Source: SVEL01 sp045125245
GTDB taxonomy: Bacteria > Bacillota > Clostridia > Lachnospirales > Lachnospiraceae
Length of the DNA: 64,000 nucleotides
Assembly: GCA_045125245.1 (NCBI GenBank)
Contig: JBGVNF010000052.1
Location: forward strand, 1 to 64,000
Reading direction: 5' to 3'
Shown one piece after another: positions 16,270-26,301 of this stretch. The notes under the pieces were generated by a model. That model was not told the DNA's origin, did not search any database, and saw nothing but the letters and a program-made list of their open reading frames with translations. Numbering within the stretch: position 1 is the stretch's first letter; every line of letters starts with the position of its first letter. The position numbers were made by a program, and so were the translations under genes.

Positions 16270-17626
16270 AATGTAGCTTGTTATTTTTAAATAATTTCTT
16301 TCTAGCACGTTTCGCTTTTCTCTTGCCACTAGTCTTTCTTATTATTTTTATGATTATTACTAAAACTACGATAATCACAAAAAGTCCTATAACCTTGTAC
16401 ACATTTATAGGCAACTCTTCTTGTTTTTTAATAGGCTCTGTCTCTTCCTTTTTATACGGCGACTTATCGTCCTTATCTTCGTCATCTACATTCAACTTAA
16501 GAATAGCCTGTCCTAAATACGCATCACCTATCTTATATTTTATACAAGCCATATGTCCATTCTCATCATTTTCTAAAAATGTTAATTCGTAACCCATTAA
16601 ATCGAGACTGCTACCTGCAGGAATCGTTACATAGCTATCTGTTAGTTCCATAAGATTACTAGAACTTCCAAAAAGATTATCTCTACTTACAAAGAAGCTA
16701 TCCTCTGATTGTCCAAATCTTGTTTCATTTCCTTTTACTTCTACATTCTGAAATTCTGTAAAACCATATTCAAACAATCTTCTAGTATCATCATACACCG
16801 TCTCTGTACCGGATTTCATAACCACGCACATAAGATTTCTTCCATCTCTACTTGCGTAAGTTACAAGTGTCCTTCCAGCCTCATCAGTATATCCCGTTTT
16901 ACCGCCCTTAGCATAACTATAAAAAGCCGCTTGCCTACTTACAAGCATATTGTGTCTATTCCAAATTCTTACCACATCAGGCTCTACACTAGTAGGATTA
17001 ACGATATAACTAGGATTACCCCACACCTCTGAAAAGGTAGCATTATTCATAGCCTCCATAGCGATAAGTGCCATATCGTACGCTGTGGTATAATGATTAT
17101 CATCATGTAAACCTGTTGCATTTACAAAATTTGTATTTACAGCTCCTATCTCCTTTGCCTTTGCTGTCATAAGCTTTGCAAATTCTTCCTCTGTACCTGC
17201 AATTTTCATTCCCAAGCCTATAGCCACCTCATTAGCTGACCTAAGCATAAGCACATATATTAAGTCTCTTATACCTACCTCTTCTCCTGCCACATAACCA
17301 TACTTTGCAGCATCCCAAGGCAAGGCATTTATTATATCTTGTGTGAATGTGAATGTATCTTCCATAGCAAGATTTTCCACTGCAAGGAGCGTTGTCATAA
17401 TCTTTGTGATACTAGCTGGATACATTTTCTCATGTGCATTTTTAGAATATAGTATCGCCCCTGTGTCTATATCAATAAGAATACCTGAGTGACCATTTAT
17501 TTCTGGTGCCTCTGGATAAATTGCTCTAGCTTCGACTACTTTTTTATCCTCTTCTTCTCCCTGTACATATTGTGTATTACTAAAAAGAATAGCTATTATC
17601 GATAAATATATTATAATTCTTTTCAT
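16268..17626 (-). CDS. D-alanyl-D-alanine carboxypeptidase (low-molecular-weight PBP)
   Basis: 452 residues. A cleavable-type signal peptide occupies about 1-24. The serine peptidase S11 motifs are present: SITKIM (S-x-x-K, catalytic Ser near 67), SANEVA (S-x-N, near 129) and KGGKTGYT (K-T-G, near 228). A C-terminal PBP5-like beta domain (about 290-385) and a transmembrane segment (about 411-432) with a basic tail follow, so the enzyme is membrane-anchored facing outward. It removes the terminal D-Ala from peptidoglycan side chains. The stop of the V-ATPase D gene is directly followed by this ATG, so the two are translationally coupled. Confidence 0.93.
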   Translation of the reverse strand: MKRIIIYLSIIAILFSNTQYVQGEEEDKKVVEARAIYPEAPEINGHSGILIDIDTGAILYSKNAHEKMYPASITKIMTTLLAVENLAMEDTFTFTQDIINALPWDAAKYGYVAGEEVGIRDLIYVLMLRSANEVAIGLGMKIAGTEEEFAKLMTAKAKEIGAVNTNFVNATGLHDDNHYTTAYDMALIAMEAMNNATFSEVWGNPSYIVNPTSVEPDVVRIWNRHNMLVSRQAAFYSYAKGGKTGYTDEAGRTLVTYASRDGRNLMCVVMKSGTETVYDDTRRLFEYGFTEFQNVEVKGNETRFGQSEDSFFVSRDNLFGSSSNLMELTDSYVTIPAGSSLDLMGYELTFLENDENGHMACIKYKIGDAYLGQAILKLNVDDEDKDDKSPYKKEETEPIKKQEELPINVYKVIGLFVIIVVLVIIIKIIRKTSGKRKAKRARKKLFKNNKLH

Positions 17627-18259
17627 TTATTTAACTTTCCTTTTTTCATTCATCTGTTTTTTTATTACCTTAAGTCTAGTGAAATCCTCTCTCTCTTTTT
17701 CCTCCAAGGCACTAGAAATAAATTTAATAAGCTCCCTATACTTAGGTATAGTAATATTTTGCAATGCATTTGCACGTTTCTGAGCCTTTTTAACATTTAC
17801 CGCCAGTCTATATGCCGCATTTTCTATGGCTGCCAACTCTACCGACAGCTCCTTCACTCTTATAAAAGCATTTCTTGCTCTATCTAAGGATTCAGTCGTG
17901 CCATACAAGGAATAGGTCAGCTTCATAGGGCCCGCCTTATAATCAATATAAGGTATCTCCACACCCATGATACTTCTTGATTTAATCTTTATATTATCCT
18001 TGGTCGATACAGCATCTGCATAGGTTTCTACATTGTTTATACCTAGCTCAACATTAGCCTGCTGCAAAGATTGATAGGCATCCTTATAGACCTCCATAAT
18101 CTTAGACTGGATATCCTCAGCCTTAACGATTAACTCCATAAGCTCTCGTATAAGTATGTTTCTCTTTTTATCCATAAGCTCATATCCCTGCTTCGCCAAG
18201 GCATATGAATTCTTTGCTTTTATTAAATTACCCTTTGTAGGAAACATATTTGGATCCAT
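17627..18259 (-). CDS. V-type ATP synthase subunit D
   Basis: 210 residues, normal for the central stalk subunit D, with its N- and C-terminal helices forming a long coiled coil. The opening FPTKGNLIKAKNSYALAKQGYELMDKKR matches the family pattern P-T-K/R-x-x-L. It links rotation of the membrane ring to the A3B3 head. The start has GGTGGTGAT upstream. Seventh and last structural gene from subunit C in the leftward order C-I-K-F-E-A-B-D, directly upstream of the carboxypeptidase. Confidence 0.93.
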   Translation of the reverse strand: MDPNMFPTKGNLIKAKNSYALAKQGYELMDKKRNILIRELMELIVKAEDIQSKIMEVYKDAYQSLQQANVELGINNVETYADAVSTKDNIKIKSRSIMGVEIPYIDYKAGPMKLTYSLYGTTESLDRARNAFIRVKELSVELAAIENAAYRLAVNVKKAQKRANALQNITIPKYRELIKFISSALEEKEREDFTRLKVIKKQMNEKRKVK

Positions 18260-18289
18260 CTAAAATCACCACCTTATCCCTATGGAATA

Positions 18290-19675
18290 TTAATATTTAT
18301 CATAATATTTTTCAAGTATTTTTGTATCTATTCTGTCTAATTCTTCCTTTGGTAAAATATGAAGAAGACTCCAGCCTATATCAAGAGTTGTCTCTATAGT
18401 TCTATTTTCAAAATCCGCCTGCCCAACAAAATGCTCTTCAAATGCTCTACCAAATTCTAGATATTTTTTATCTGTAGGCGATAATTCATCCTCACCAATA
18501 ACTGAAGCCAAGGCTCTAGCATCTGTAACTCTGGCATATGAAGAAAACAACTGATTTGCCACATCCTGATGGTCCTCTCTGGTAAATCCTGCTCCTATTC
18601 CATCCTTCATAAGACGTGAAAGGGATGGTAAAACATTAATCGGCGGATATATGTTCTGACCTTGTAATGTTCTATCAAGAACAATCTGTCCCTCTGTTAT
18701 ATAACCTGTAAGGTCAGGAATAGGGTGTGTTATATCATCATTTGGCATAGAAAGTATAGGAAGCTGTGTCACACTTCCCTTTGAATTATTTACAATGCCT
18801 GCTCTCTCATAGATTGCTGCAAACTCCGAATATAAATATCCTGGATAACCCTTTCTAGATGGTATCTCTCCCTTAGATGATGACACCTCTCTTAAAGCCT
18901 CCGCATAAGAAGTCATATCAGTTAAGATAACTAATACCTGCTTACCGCAGTCAAAGGCTAAATATTCTGCTGCCGTCAAAGCTACCTTAGGTGTAATAAG
19001 ACGCTCTACTACTGGGTCATTTGCCAAATTCAAAAATATAGCTACATGGTCAAGAACTCTATTTTCTTCAAAGGTTCTTCTAAAGAAGTCTGCCACGTCC
19101 GCCTTAACACCCATAGCAGCAAATACTACTACAAGCTCCTCATCTGAATTCTCTCCTAAAGAGGCTTGCTTTACAATTTGAGCCGCCAACTTATCATGTG
19201 GCAATCCATTTCCTGAAAATATAGGAAGCTTCTGACCTCTGATAAGTGTTACCAATCCATCTATAGCAGATATTCCTGTTCTTATATAATTTCTAGGATA
19301 CTCTCTCTCCGTTGGATTAAGAGGCTTTCCGTTTACATCCCTCTTAATACCCGATACTATAGGTCCCATATTGTCTATAGGCTTTCCTATACCATTAAAG
19401 GTTCTTCCTAAAATATCCTCTGAAAGATACATTTCTAGAGGGTGCCCCGTCAGCTTTGTATGAGTATTTGTAAGAGACATATTTTCTGTTCCTTCAAATA
19501 CCTGTATAACGGCCTTATCCTCATAGACCTCTATAATTCTTCCAGTTTTCTTTTCCTTACCATATATGCCTTCCACAACGAATTCTACTATCTCGTCATA
19601 GCTGGCACCATTTACGCCCTCCAGCGCTACAAGAGGGCCATTTATCTCACTTAATCCCAAATATGAAACTGACAT
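18290..19675 (-). CDS. V-type ATP synthase subunit B
   Basis: 461 residues, full length. The sequence has GRTFNGIGKPIDNMG, SGNGLPHDKLAAQI in place of a working P-loop, and the family block LPILSMPNDDITHPIPDLTGYITEGQ. It is the non-catalytic or regulatory head subunit, forming the A3B3 hexamer with subunit A. TAGGAGG precedes the ATG. It lies 14 bases downstream of subunit A and 30 bases upstream of subunit D. Confidence 0.96.
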   Translation of the reverse strand: MSVSYLGLSEINGPLVALEGVNGASYDEIVEFVVEGIYGKEKKTGRIIEVYEDKAVIQVFEGTENMSLTNTHTKLTGHPLEMYLSEDILGRTFNGIGKPIDNMGPIVSGIKRDVNGKPLNPTEREYPRNYIRTGISAIDGLVTLIRGQKLPIFSGNGLPHDKLAAQIVKQASLGENSDEELVVVFAAMGVKADVADFFRRTFEENRVLDHVAIFLNLANDPVVERLITPKVALTAAEYLAFDCGKQVLVILTDMTSYAEALREVSSSKGEIPSRKGYPGYLYSEFAAIYERAGIVNNSKGSVTQLPILSMPNDDITHPIPDLTGYITEGQIVLDRTLQGQNIYPPINVLPSLSRLMKDGIGAGFTREDHQDVANQLFSSYARVTDARALASVIGEDELSPTDKKYLEFGRAFEEHFVGQADFENRTIETTLDIGWSLLHILPKEELDRIDTKILEKYYDKY

Positions 19676-19689
19676 ATATTCCCTCCTAT

Positions 19690-21459
19690 TTACGCATTAG
19701 TTTCCATAATCTTATTATAAAAATTATCAACTGCTATCTTATAATCCGAAAACATACCTAACTTATCATTTGGCACATCATATTTTATAGCAATTATTTT
19801 TTCAAAAATATCTTCACTTTTAAGTATAGACATAGGCATATTCATACCTATAAGCAACTTACATTTCTCATATAAATATAAAATAATCTGCATCATCTTA
19901 AGCTGCTTTTCCAATGGAACACAGGTATCATCCTTATGAAATGCATTCTGCTGCAAGAAACCTAATCGTATAACTCTAGCTATTTCAAGAACAAGCTTCT
20001 GGTCATCTGGCAATACATCTGAACCGATAAGCTTAACTATCTCTTGAAGACTACTCTCCTGATTTAATATAGCTAATATTTTATTTCTACAATCTACAAA
20101 ATCACTTCCCACATAGTCCTCATACCACTGACTTAAATCATCTGTGTACTCGCTATAGCTTGTAAGCCAATGAATAGCAGGGAAATGTCTCGCATAGGCA
20201 AGGGATTTATCAAGTCCCCAGAAGCATCTTACAAATCTCTTTGTATTCTGTGTTACAGGCTCTGAGAAATCTCCACCCTGAGGAGATACCGCACCTATTA
20301 TAGAAACTGAACCTTCCGTTCCATTAAGATTTTCATAATATCCTGCTCTCTCATAAAATGCCGATAGCTTACTTGCCATATACGCAGGGAAGCCTTCTTC
20401 TGCTGGCATCTCTTCTAGTCGACCAGACAATTCTCTTAAAGCCTCTGCCCATCTAGATGTAGAATCCGCCATAATAGCCACATGATATCCCATATCTCTA
20501 TAATACTCTGCAAGAGTTAAGCCAGTATAAATACTTGCCTCTCTAGCTGCAACTGGCATATTTGAAGTATTTGCGATAAGAGTGGTTCTATCCATAAGAA
20601 AGTTTCCTGTCTTAGGGTCTGGAAGCTTAGAAAAATCCTCTAAAACCTGCGTCATCTCATTGCCACGCTCACCACAACCTATATACACGATAATGTCAGC
20701 ATCCGACCATTTTGCTATCTGATGCTGTGTCATTGTCTTTCCTGTACCAAATCCCCCTGGTACACAGGCGGTTCCTCCCTTACCAATTGGGAATAATGTA
20801 TCTAAAATTCTCTGACCTGTTACAAGCGGCTTACTAACCGACTGTCTGGCGTGAGTAGGTCTAGGTACTCTTATCGGCCACTTTTGAGTCATAGTAAGTG
20901 CTCGCACATTTCCGTCATCGAGCTTAATAGTAACTATTTCTTCATCTATAGTATAAGCACCATCCTCCTTAACAGAAGTCACCACACCCACTGTATTTGG
21001 AGGTACCATAACCTTATGGGTTATAGACTTAGTCTCAGGTACATTTGCTATAACAGTTCCTGGAAATACCGTGTCTCCCACCTTAACCTGCATATATGTA
21101 TCCCATTTTTTTGTTGTATCCAATGCATCTACAGATATACCTCGATTAATATATACACTATCTGCATTTTTCGCTATGCTTTTTAAAGGTCTTTGAATTC
21201 CATCGAATATATTATTCAGTATTCCAGGCGCTAATGTAACAAATAATGCTCTATCAGTTCCATACACCATATCTCCTGGCTTAAGTCCTGTCGTATCCTC
21301 GTACACCTGAATAGTTGTCATATCTATATTTAGAGAAATAACCTCACCTACTAGCTTTTCATCGCTGACATATACCATCTCACCCATTATAAAGTCTGTC
21401 TTTCCTTTAATATAGATGACAGGTCCATTTATACCATATATTTTACCTGTTTTTTCCAT
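19690..21459 (-). CDS. V-type ATP synthase catalytic subunit A
   Basis: 589 residues, the usual length. The Walker A site is GGFGTGKT (near 232-239), the Walker B region is MADSTSRWAEALRE (near 330), and the arginine-finger region and the GGDFSEPVTQNT segment near 390 are conserved. The non-homologous insertion (about 115-190) that separates V/A-type A subunits from F1-beta is present. It hydrolyses or makes ATP in the head. AAAAGGAG precedes the ATG. It follows subunit E by 18 bases. Confidence 0.97.
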   Translation of the reverse strand: MEKTGKIYGINGPVIYIKGKTDFIMGEMVYVSDEKLVGEVISLNIDMTTIQVYEDTTGLKPGDMVYGTDRALFVTLAPGILNNIFDGIQRPLKSIAKNADSVYINRGISVDALDTTKKWDTYMQVKVGDTVFPGTVIANVPETKSITHKVMVPPNTVGVVTSVKEDGAYTIDEEIVTIKLDDGNVRALTMTQKWPIRVPRPTHARQSVSKPLVTGQRILDTLFPIGKGGTACVPGGFGTGKTMTQHQIAKWSDADIIVYIGCGERGNEMTQVLEDFSKLPDPKTGNFLMDRTTLIANTSNMPVAAREASIYTGLTLAEYYRDMGYHVAIMADSTSRWAEALRELSGRLEEMPAEEGFPAYMASKLSAFYERAGYYENLNGTEGSVSIIGAVSPQGGDFSEPVTQNTKRFVRCFWGLDKSLAYARHFPAIHWLTSYSEYTDDLSQWYEDYVGSDFVDCRNKILAILNQESSLQEIVKLIGSDVLPDDQKLVLEIARVIRLGFLQQNAFHKDDTCVPLEKQLKMMQIILYLYEKCKLLIGMNMPMSILKSEDIFEKIIAIKYDVPNDKLGMFSDYKIAVDNFYNKIMETNA

Positions 21460-21477
21460 ATATCTAGCCCTCTCCTT

Positions 21478-22050
21478 TTACAAGGTTATAATAAACTTCT
21501 CCTTTGCTTCACTTATCTTAGTCTCAAAGGTATTATCTATTAGAATATTTTTACTAGGAATCTCTGCGCGCATTCCACCCTTAGCTATATTCTCATTTAT
21601 CATAAGCTTTATACCATATTGCTTATATGCGTCCTGAATAATTCCCTCATCCTTAGTACCTACGTAAACCAAAAGCTCTGATTCCTTGGCAATATTCATA
21701 GCTTCCTTTATCTCCTTCATAAGAAGCTCTCTATATTCCTTAGTTTCCCTAAAGCTCATAAGCTCCTTCTCAACCAATTCAAATAATCTAGCTCTCAATT
21801 CGTTCTGCTTATGATTTATCTTACGCTTAATATGAAGCTGCTCGTAAGTATATTCCTTACTAGCCTGTCTCTCTATGGCATCCCTTAAGTTCTTTTCTTT
21901 TATTCTGACCTCTTTCAAATGCTGCTCCTTATGAGTTTCAAACTTCCAGTCCTGCTCTTTTTTAAATTCCTCCAGGGACTTTTCACATTCCTCATGAACA
22001 CTCTCTATGGTAACCATAGTAAAATGCTGTAGTTTTTCTTCTATTGTCAA
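21478..22050 (-). CDS. V-type ATP synthase subunit E (peripheral stalk)
   Basis: 190 residues with TTG start, GAAGG eight bases before it. Residues about 1-110 are a charged helix (stalk), and the C-terminal half is globular with MRAEIPSKNILIDNTFETKI near 150-170, the part that binds the head in this family. It is a stator subunit pairing with the small coiled-coil subunit encoded first in the operon. Sequence identity in this family is low, so the call rests on length, shape and position between F and A. Confidence 0.86.
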   Translation of the reverse strand: MTIEEKLQHFTMVTIESVHEECEKSLEEFKKEQDWKFETHKEQHLKEVRIKEKNLRDAIERQASKEYTYEQLHIKRKINHKQNELRARLFELVEKELMSFRETKEYRELLMKEIKEAMNIAKESELLVYVGTKDEGIIQDAYKQYGIKLMINENIAKGGMRAEIPSKNILIDNTFETKISEAKEKFIITL

Positions 22051-22082
22051 GGCTCACACCTTCTTTCTTTGATTTGATTAAA

Positions 22083-22391
22083 CTAAATTTTGATTCCTAT
22101 AGCCTCATTAATATATGAAGTTATAAAATCTTCTCTCTTTCTGCTTCCGTGTCTGTCTGGTATCTCCAAAATCAGCGGTCTTTTATAATTTAACTTTATA
22201 TTGGATACCACCTCAGGAAACTTAGTGGATAAAAGCTCTGTAACAAATATTATTCCTATCTCTTTATTTTCAAGAGCATTGTTAAAGGCGTCCACAAACT
22301 CCTGCTTTTCGTGGACTACCACACCTTCCACGCCAGCTAGACGCATACCCGTAGCCGTATCGATATTATCACTTATCAAGAAACTTCTCAT
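22083..22391 (-). CDS. V-type ATP synthase subunit F
   Basis: 102 residues from the ATG at 22391, which has GGAGG just upstream; the in-frame TTG at 22403 overlaps the ribosome site. The pattern ISDNIDTATGMRLAGVEG, then IGIIFVTELL and PLILEIPD, is that of the Rossmann-like F subunit, which binds the central shaft D. It lies 17 bases downstream of subunit K and 33 bases upstream of subunit E. Confidence 0.92.
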   Translation of the reverse strand: MRSFLISDNIDTATGMRLAGVEGVVVHEKQEFVDAFNNALENKEIGIIFVTELLSTKFPEVVSNIKLNYKRPLILEIPDRHGSRKREDFITSYINEAIGIKI

Positions 22392-22407
22392 CCTAACCTC
22401 CAAGGTT

Positions 22408-22836
22408 TTAGAGCTTACCTAAAATCATAAATGAAATAATAAGTCCGTAGAGGGCAACACCTTCTGCAAGTCCTACGAAAATAAGTGACTTACCAAGAAT
22501 GCTCTGATCCTCTGATATAGCGCCAAGCGCTGCACTAGCTGCCGAAGCAACTGCTATACCACCACCTATACAAGAAGCTCCCGTTGAAATCGCTGCTGCT
22601 AAATAACCCATTCCAACTGAAATTCCTGATGAAGAACCAGTCGCCACAGCCTCTGCTGCCATAGCAGTATCTGCAAAGCCAAAAATTACTGAACCTATAA
22701 GTACACTAAAGAAAGTTAATACATTCATAGCCAAATATCTTTTGTATCTGCCTCTTGATTTCTCTCCTAAGGCATATGCTCCAAAAGGTATTATCATCGT
22801 AAGTAAAAGTGCAATTACTAATAAAATCTTAATCAT
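22408..22836 (-). CDS. V-type ATP synthase subunit K (membrane rotor proteolipid)
   Basis: 142 residues with four hydrophobic segments. The last two (about 76-104 and 117-140) form the proteolipid hairpin: a Gly/Ala-rich helix GASCIGGGIAVASAASAALG and then FVGLAEGVALYGLII with the ion-binding glutamate (about 125). The first two segments are not proteolipid-like and carry a basic linker GEKSRGRYKRY. There is therefore one ion-carrying carboxylate per polypeptide. Whether the ion is Na+ or H+ cannot be decided by eye. TAGGAGG precedes the ATG. Confidence 0.93.
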   Translation of the reverse strand: MIKILLVIALLLTMIIPFGAYALGEKSRGRYKRYLAMNVLTFFSVLIGSVIFGFADTAMAAEAVATGSSSGISVGMGYLAAAISTGASCIGGGIAVASAASAALGAISEDQSILGKSLIFVGLAEGVALYGLIISFMILGKL

Positions 22837-22854
22837 TTTCTATATCCTCCTAAA

Positions 22855-24849
22855 CTATTTTATATCATCATTTGCGTTGTATGGCTTAAACTCTCTACCA
22901 TTTCCTCTGTAAAATCTTGAAAACATCTCATAGTATTCTAGTCTAAGCACCTGGATGCCTACTATAAGTCCTTCAAGACCACAGACAAACAGGTTACCAA
23001 GTATTATCACTAGTAAATTTCCAGTACTACCATTCTCCGCCCCCGCAAGCATAAGGACAACTTCCATCATAGCTGCATGGCTCACGGCAAAAGCTCCAAT
23101 TCTTACAAAGGATAAGGTATTTGAAAAGTAGCTAAGTAATACCTCAAACATCTCAAAGAACATCTGAACAAAGAACATACCTAAGCCTTCTCCTTGCTCC
23201 TTTTCATTATGTTCCTTATCATTTTCCTTCGCCATAATATGATGTTCTTCATGCTGTTGCTTTTTCTTTTCCAATAAATGCATCAACGGTTCTTTAAACG
23301 CCATAAGTAACAACGGTAAACCAAACATAACTATAAGCACCATACTAGCTGGCAATGGTTTTCCTGCCATAAATAAAGCAAGAACTGCAGCCACCGCTCC
23401 ATAAAAGACAAGTCCCGCGATACCATTTGTATCAAAAATCAAACGCTCCTTATCCTTTGACTTAATAGCATTTATTATATTAAGAATCATTGTAACTAGT
23501 ATAAGAACCATTCCAAAGCCAATAGCCACTATAAACACCGTATTTAATTTTCCAATAAATGGAACATTTACCATCGCTTTTGATGGATGGAGCCACACCG
23601 CATCTATCAGATTCTCAAAGCCAAATACTGAACCAAACATAAATCCAAATATGGTTGAGAAAAATCCTGCTGCTGAAATAATAGCTGCCAGATTCATTTT
23701 CTTTATCTTATACAGTAAAAATCCACCTATACATAGTACCAAGCCCTGGCCTACATCTCCAAACATTGCACCAAATATAAATGCATATGTCAGCGCCACA
23801 AATATAGTTGGGTCCAATTCATTATAAGCTGGCAAGCCGTACATTTTAATATACATTTCAAATGGTTTGAAAATCCTTGGATTCTTAAGCTTCGTCGGCG
23901 GCATAGTATCTACAGTTTCGTGCTTATCATCTATAATACATACCGTATCCTTCTCATACTTATCAAGTCTCGCTTTCAAACTATCTGCCTGCTTTTCATC
24001 CATCCAACCACATATAATGTAGTAAGATACACCTGATTCCTTAGTGCAGGCTGCATATTTTCTTATATCAAAGTTCATAGCATAACGCTTTAGTCGATTA
24101 TATGCCACATCAAACTCTTTCTTATTTGACTTAAAAAGCTTGTCTATTTCACTCTCGATTTCATCAATTTCTGCCTGACAGGAATTTAATCGCTCCTCAT
24201 ATTTTTTACACAAATCATCAGGCTTACCCTTGATATCGTCTGGCATATATGTTCGCTCAAAATGAAGTGACGCGTAAATTGCATCTACACTTTCCTTCTC
24301 CTTCTTTGAAACGAAGTATATTCCCCACACATAATGCTCGTCCTCAGAACATTTTATAAATACTGACTCTAAGCTGTCATATGAATAATCGTCAAACTTG
24401 TCATAATGCTCCTTCGGAATTCTTCCAAAACGATACTTAAGAAACTTATAGCCTAATATCTCATCAATATTGTGCTCCATCCCTCTAAAATGCATTACCT
24501 TCTCAAGCTTTGTATCTATTATAGCCTTCTTATTTACAATCTCTTCAATTGCATTTTTATATTTATTTAACTCTTCATATATATAATCTATCTTTTCTGC
24601 AGCTCTCTTTACATCTGTGTCCACATTTTCGTATTCCGGCTTACCCATATATTCTGCTAATTCCTTCATACGTGTTAACTGTTCTCTGTAAATATTCTGC
24701 TCTATATACGGCCTCAAGGTCGCTACTGTCTTAAGCTCCGACGGAGCATATTCCAAATGGATTTCATATCTTGTAAGATACTTATCTACTATTCTATCAA
24801 TATCTCCTCTTGGTCCTATTATGCTAACAAAATTCATCTTAGCAATCAA
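22855..24849 (-). CDS. V-type ATP synthase subunit I (stator membrane subunit)
   Basis: About 664 residues. The cytoplasmic N-terminal half (about 1-330) is helical, and the C-terminal half has about seven or eight membrane segments with the conserved block VLLSYFSNTLSFVRIGAFAVSHAAM (near 575-600), where the arginine faces the rotor glutamate. The TTG at 24849 is preferred: GAGG is eight bases upstream and it yields IAKMNFVSIIGP, the typical subunit I opening. A histidine-rich charged stretch (near 525-545) lies in a loop. It provides the ion half-channels. Confidence 0.95.
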   Translation of the reverse strand: MIAKMNFVSIIGPRGDIDRIVDKYLTRYEIHLEYAPSELKTVATLRPYIEQNIYREQLTRMKELAEYMGKPEYENVDTDVKRAAEKIDYIYEELNKYKNAIEEIVNKKAIIDTKLEKVMHFRGMEHNIDEILGYKFLKYRFGRIPKEHYDKFDDYSYDSLESVFIKCSEDEHYVWGIYFVSKKEKESVDAIYASLHFERTYMPDDIKGKPDDLCKKYEERLNSCQAEIDEIESEIDKLFKSNKKEFDVAYNRLKRYAMNFDIRKYAACTKESGVSYYIICGWMDEKQADSLKARLDKYEKDTVCIIDDKHETVDTMPPTKLKNPRIFKPFEMYIKMYGLPAYNELDPTIFVALTYAFIFGAMFGDVGQGLVLCIGGFLLYKIKKMNLAAIISAAGFFSTIFGFMFGSVFGFENLIDAVWLHPSKAMVNVPFIGKLNTVFIVAIGFGMVLILVTMILNIINAIKSKDKERLIFDTNGIAGLVFYGAVAAVLALFMAGKPLPASMVLIVMFGLPLLLMAFKEPLMHLLEKKKQQHEEHHIMAKENDKEHNEKEQGEGLGMFFVQMFFEMFEVLLSYFSNTLSFVRIGAFAVSHAAMMEVVLMLAGAENGSTGNLLVIILGNLFVCGLEGLIVGIQVLRLEYYEMFSRFYRGNGREFKPYNANDDIK

Positions 24850-24900
24850 ATCTATCACCTCACCTTACGCCTATCTAGGCATTACAAATCTTTTCTTTAT

Positions 24901-25935
24901 CTATAATTGCTTAATAATATCCTCTGACGAATACCCATATCTTATACTTTCAGCCACTGTTACCAGCTTCTTAATCTCCGCTTCTTTATCCTTTAGATAA
25001 GCTGTTATAGCAGACAAAGAATATGGATTACTTCTAAATAGCTTATGATAACAGCTGGATAAATACTCTTCAAAATATTTTCCTATATTTCCCTTGGAGT
25101 AATCTTCTTTGCGAAGTTTTTTTCCATAATAACTACCATCCACAATTTTCCAAAACTCATCTTCATTTTCAGCCTCAACTAGCTTCCTTATATGAGACTT
25201 TTTAAGCTTAAAATATACTGGAATAATCATCGAGTATATCTGCTCTTTTGGCAGTTTATAATAAAGCTTTGTTCTATGAATCCACATAATATTCAAAGTA
25301 TCCGCTTCTATTCCATAATTCTTTGAAATACTTTCTAGCTCATCACCTTTAAACAATCTCTTTCTTTTCTTCCATATATAATTAAAGAAAAACAAATCCA
25401 ATGCTACCTCATAGTCAAAATCTGTGGGATTCATATACTTTCTAACCATCTGCATAGTATCAAAGAAAATACTTCCCTGAAGTCCTTCTATAATCTCATC
25501 AATAGTCGTTGCACTACATACCTTCGCTATATCTATATCAGGATACTTTCCAACTATCTTATTAAAATCACTATACAACTCCCTATGCTCTGGATTCTCA
25601 AGATGAATTATCGCCTTTTTTATTATGTCTATCTCATACCTAATAAAATAAAGCTTAAGATACGGCCTCTGAGAAGCATTTGCAAATCGATAAATTTTCT
25701 CAAAATCCATATATTTAGAGCAAATCATCAGCTTTTCAAATTCACCTCTATGTATATAAGCAGGGTCCTTATCCGCAAATAAATCCTGATAGCTGCCTTG
25801 CTCCCTTATATGTTCTATAAGTTCAGCCACACTGGACATCTGAGCCAGCTTTCTATACTGCTCCTTGGTAATGAGTTTTGCACGCATGGCTCTAACCTTA
25901 GTAGTTAAACCACTATATTTAAAAATGCTACCCAT
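24901..25935 (-). CDS. V-type ATP synthase subunit C
   Basis: 344 residues, all helical and rich in aromatic residues. Features such as FKYSGLTTKVRAMRAKLI at the start, RPYLKLYFIRYEIDIIKK near 105-125 and repeated YLKDKEAEIKKL near the end fit the funnel-shaped C (AC39/d) subunit that couples the central stalk to the rotor ring. AAAGGAG precedes the ATG. It is the second gene of the operon, 43 bases after the small stalk subunit. Confidence 0.92.
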   Translation of the reverse strand: MGSIFKYSGLTTKVRAMRAKLITKEQYRKLAQMSSVAELIEHIREQGSYQDLFADKDPAYIHRGEFEKLMICSKYMDFEKIYRFANASQRPYLKLYFIRYEIDIIKKAIIHLENPEHRELYSDFNKIVGKYPDIDIAKVCSATTIDEIIEGLQGSIFFDTMQMVRKYMNPTDFDYEVALDLFFFNYIWKKRKRLFKGDELESISKNYGIEADTLNIMWIHRTKLYYKLPKEQIYSMIIPVYFKLKKSHIRKLVEAENEDEFWKIVDGSYYGKKLRKEDYSKGNIGKYFEEYLSSCYHKLFRSNPYSLSAITAYLKDKEAEIKKLVTVAESIRYGYSSEDIIKQL

Positions 25936-25977
25936 ACTCTACTCCTTTATGATATCTACTATTCTTTGTCGATACCC

Positions 25978-26301
25978 TTACTCTTTTATGATATCCTCAA
26001 CAATCTGACGTACCCAGTTTTTGTGTTCCCTCTCGTAGAACTCTTCCATCTTATCCGTCTGGGCACAAATGTCACTTCTCATTTTAGACATCTCTTCTCT
26101 CTTTTCCTCCTCAAGCTTTAACTTAAGATTTTTAAGATTTTCCTCTGTCTCTTTATCTACACGTTCATCAAATTCTTTTATCTTACGGTTAGTGAGTATC
26201 TCGTACTCTTCCTTCTCTCGCTCCGACTCACTCAAAATATTTGTAGCCGTCGCCTCAATTTTTGAAAGCTCATTTATAACTTCATCAACACTGTTATTCA
26301 T
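25978..26301 (-). CDS. V-type ATP synthase small coiled-coil stalk subunit (G/H type)
   Basis: 107 residues, nearly all charged coiled coil (about 25-90), ending KNWVRQIVEDII-like. Its length and shape fit the G/H subunit that pairs with E to build the peripheral stalk. The ATG at 26301 has AAAAGGAG upstream; the in-frame TTG at 26319 lies before that site. It is the first gene of the leftward ATPase operon. Family assignment rests mainly on position, because coiled coils carry little signal. Confidence 0.8.
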   Translation of the reverse strand: MNNSVDEVINELSKIEATATNILSESEREKEEYEILTNRKIKEFDERVDKETEENLKNLKLKLEEEKREEMSKMRSDICAQTDKMEEFYEREHKNWVRQIVEDIIKE

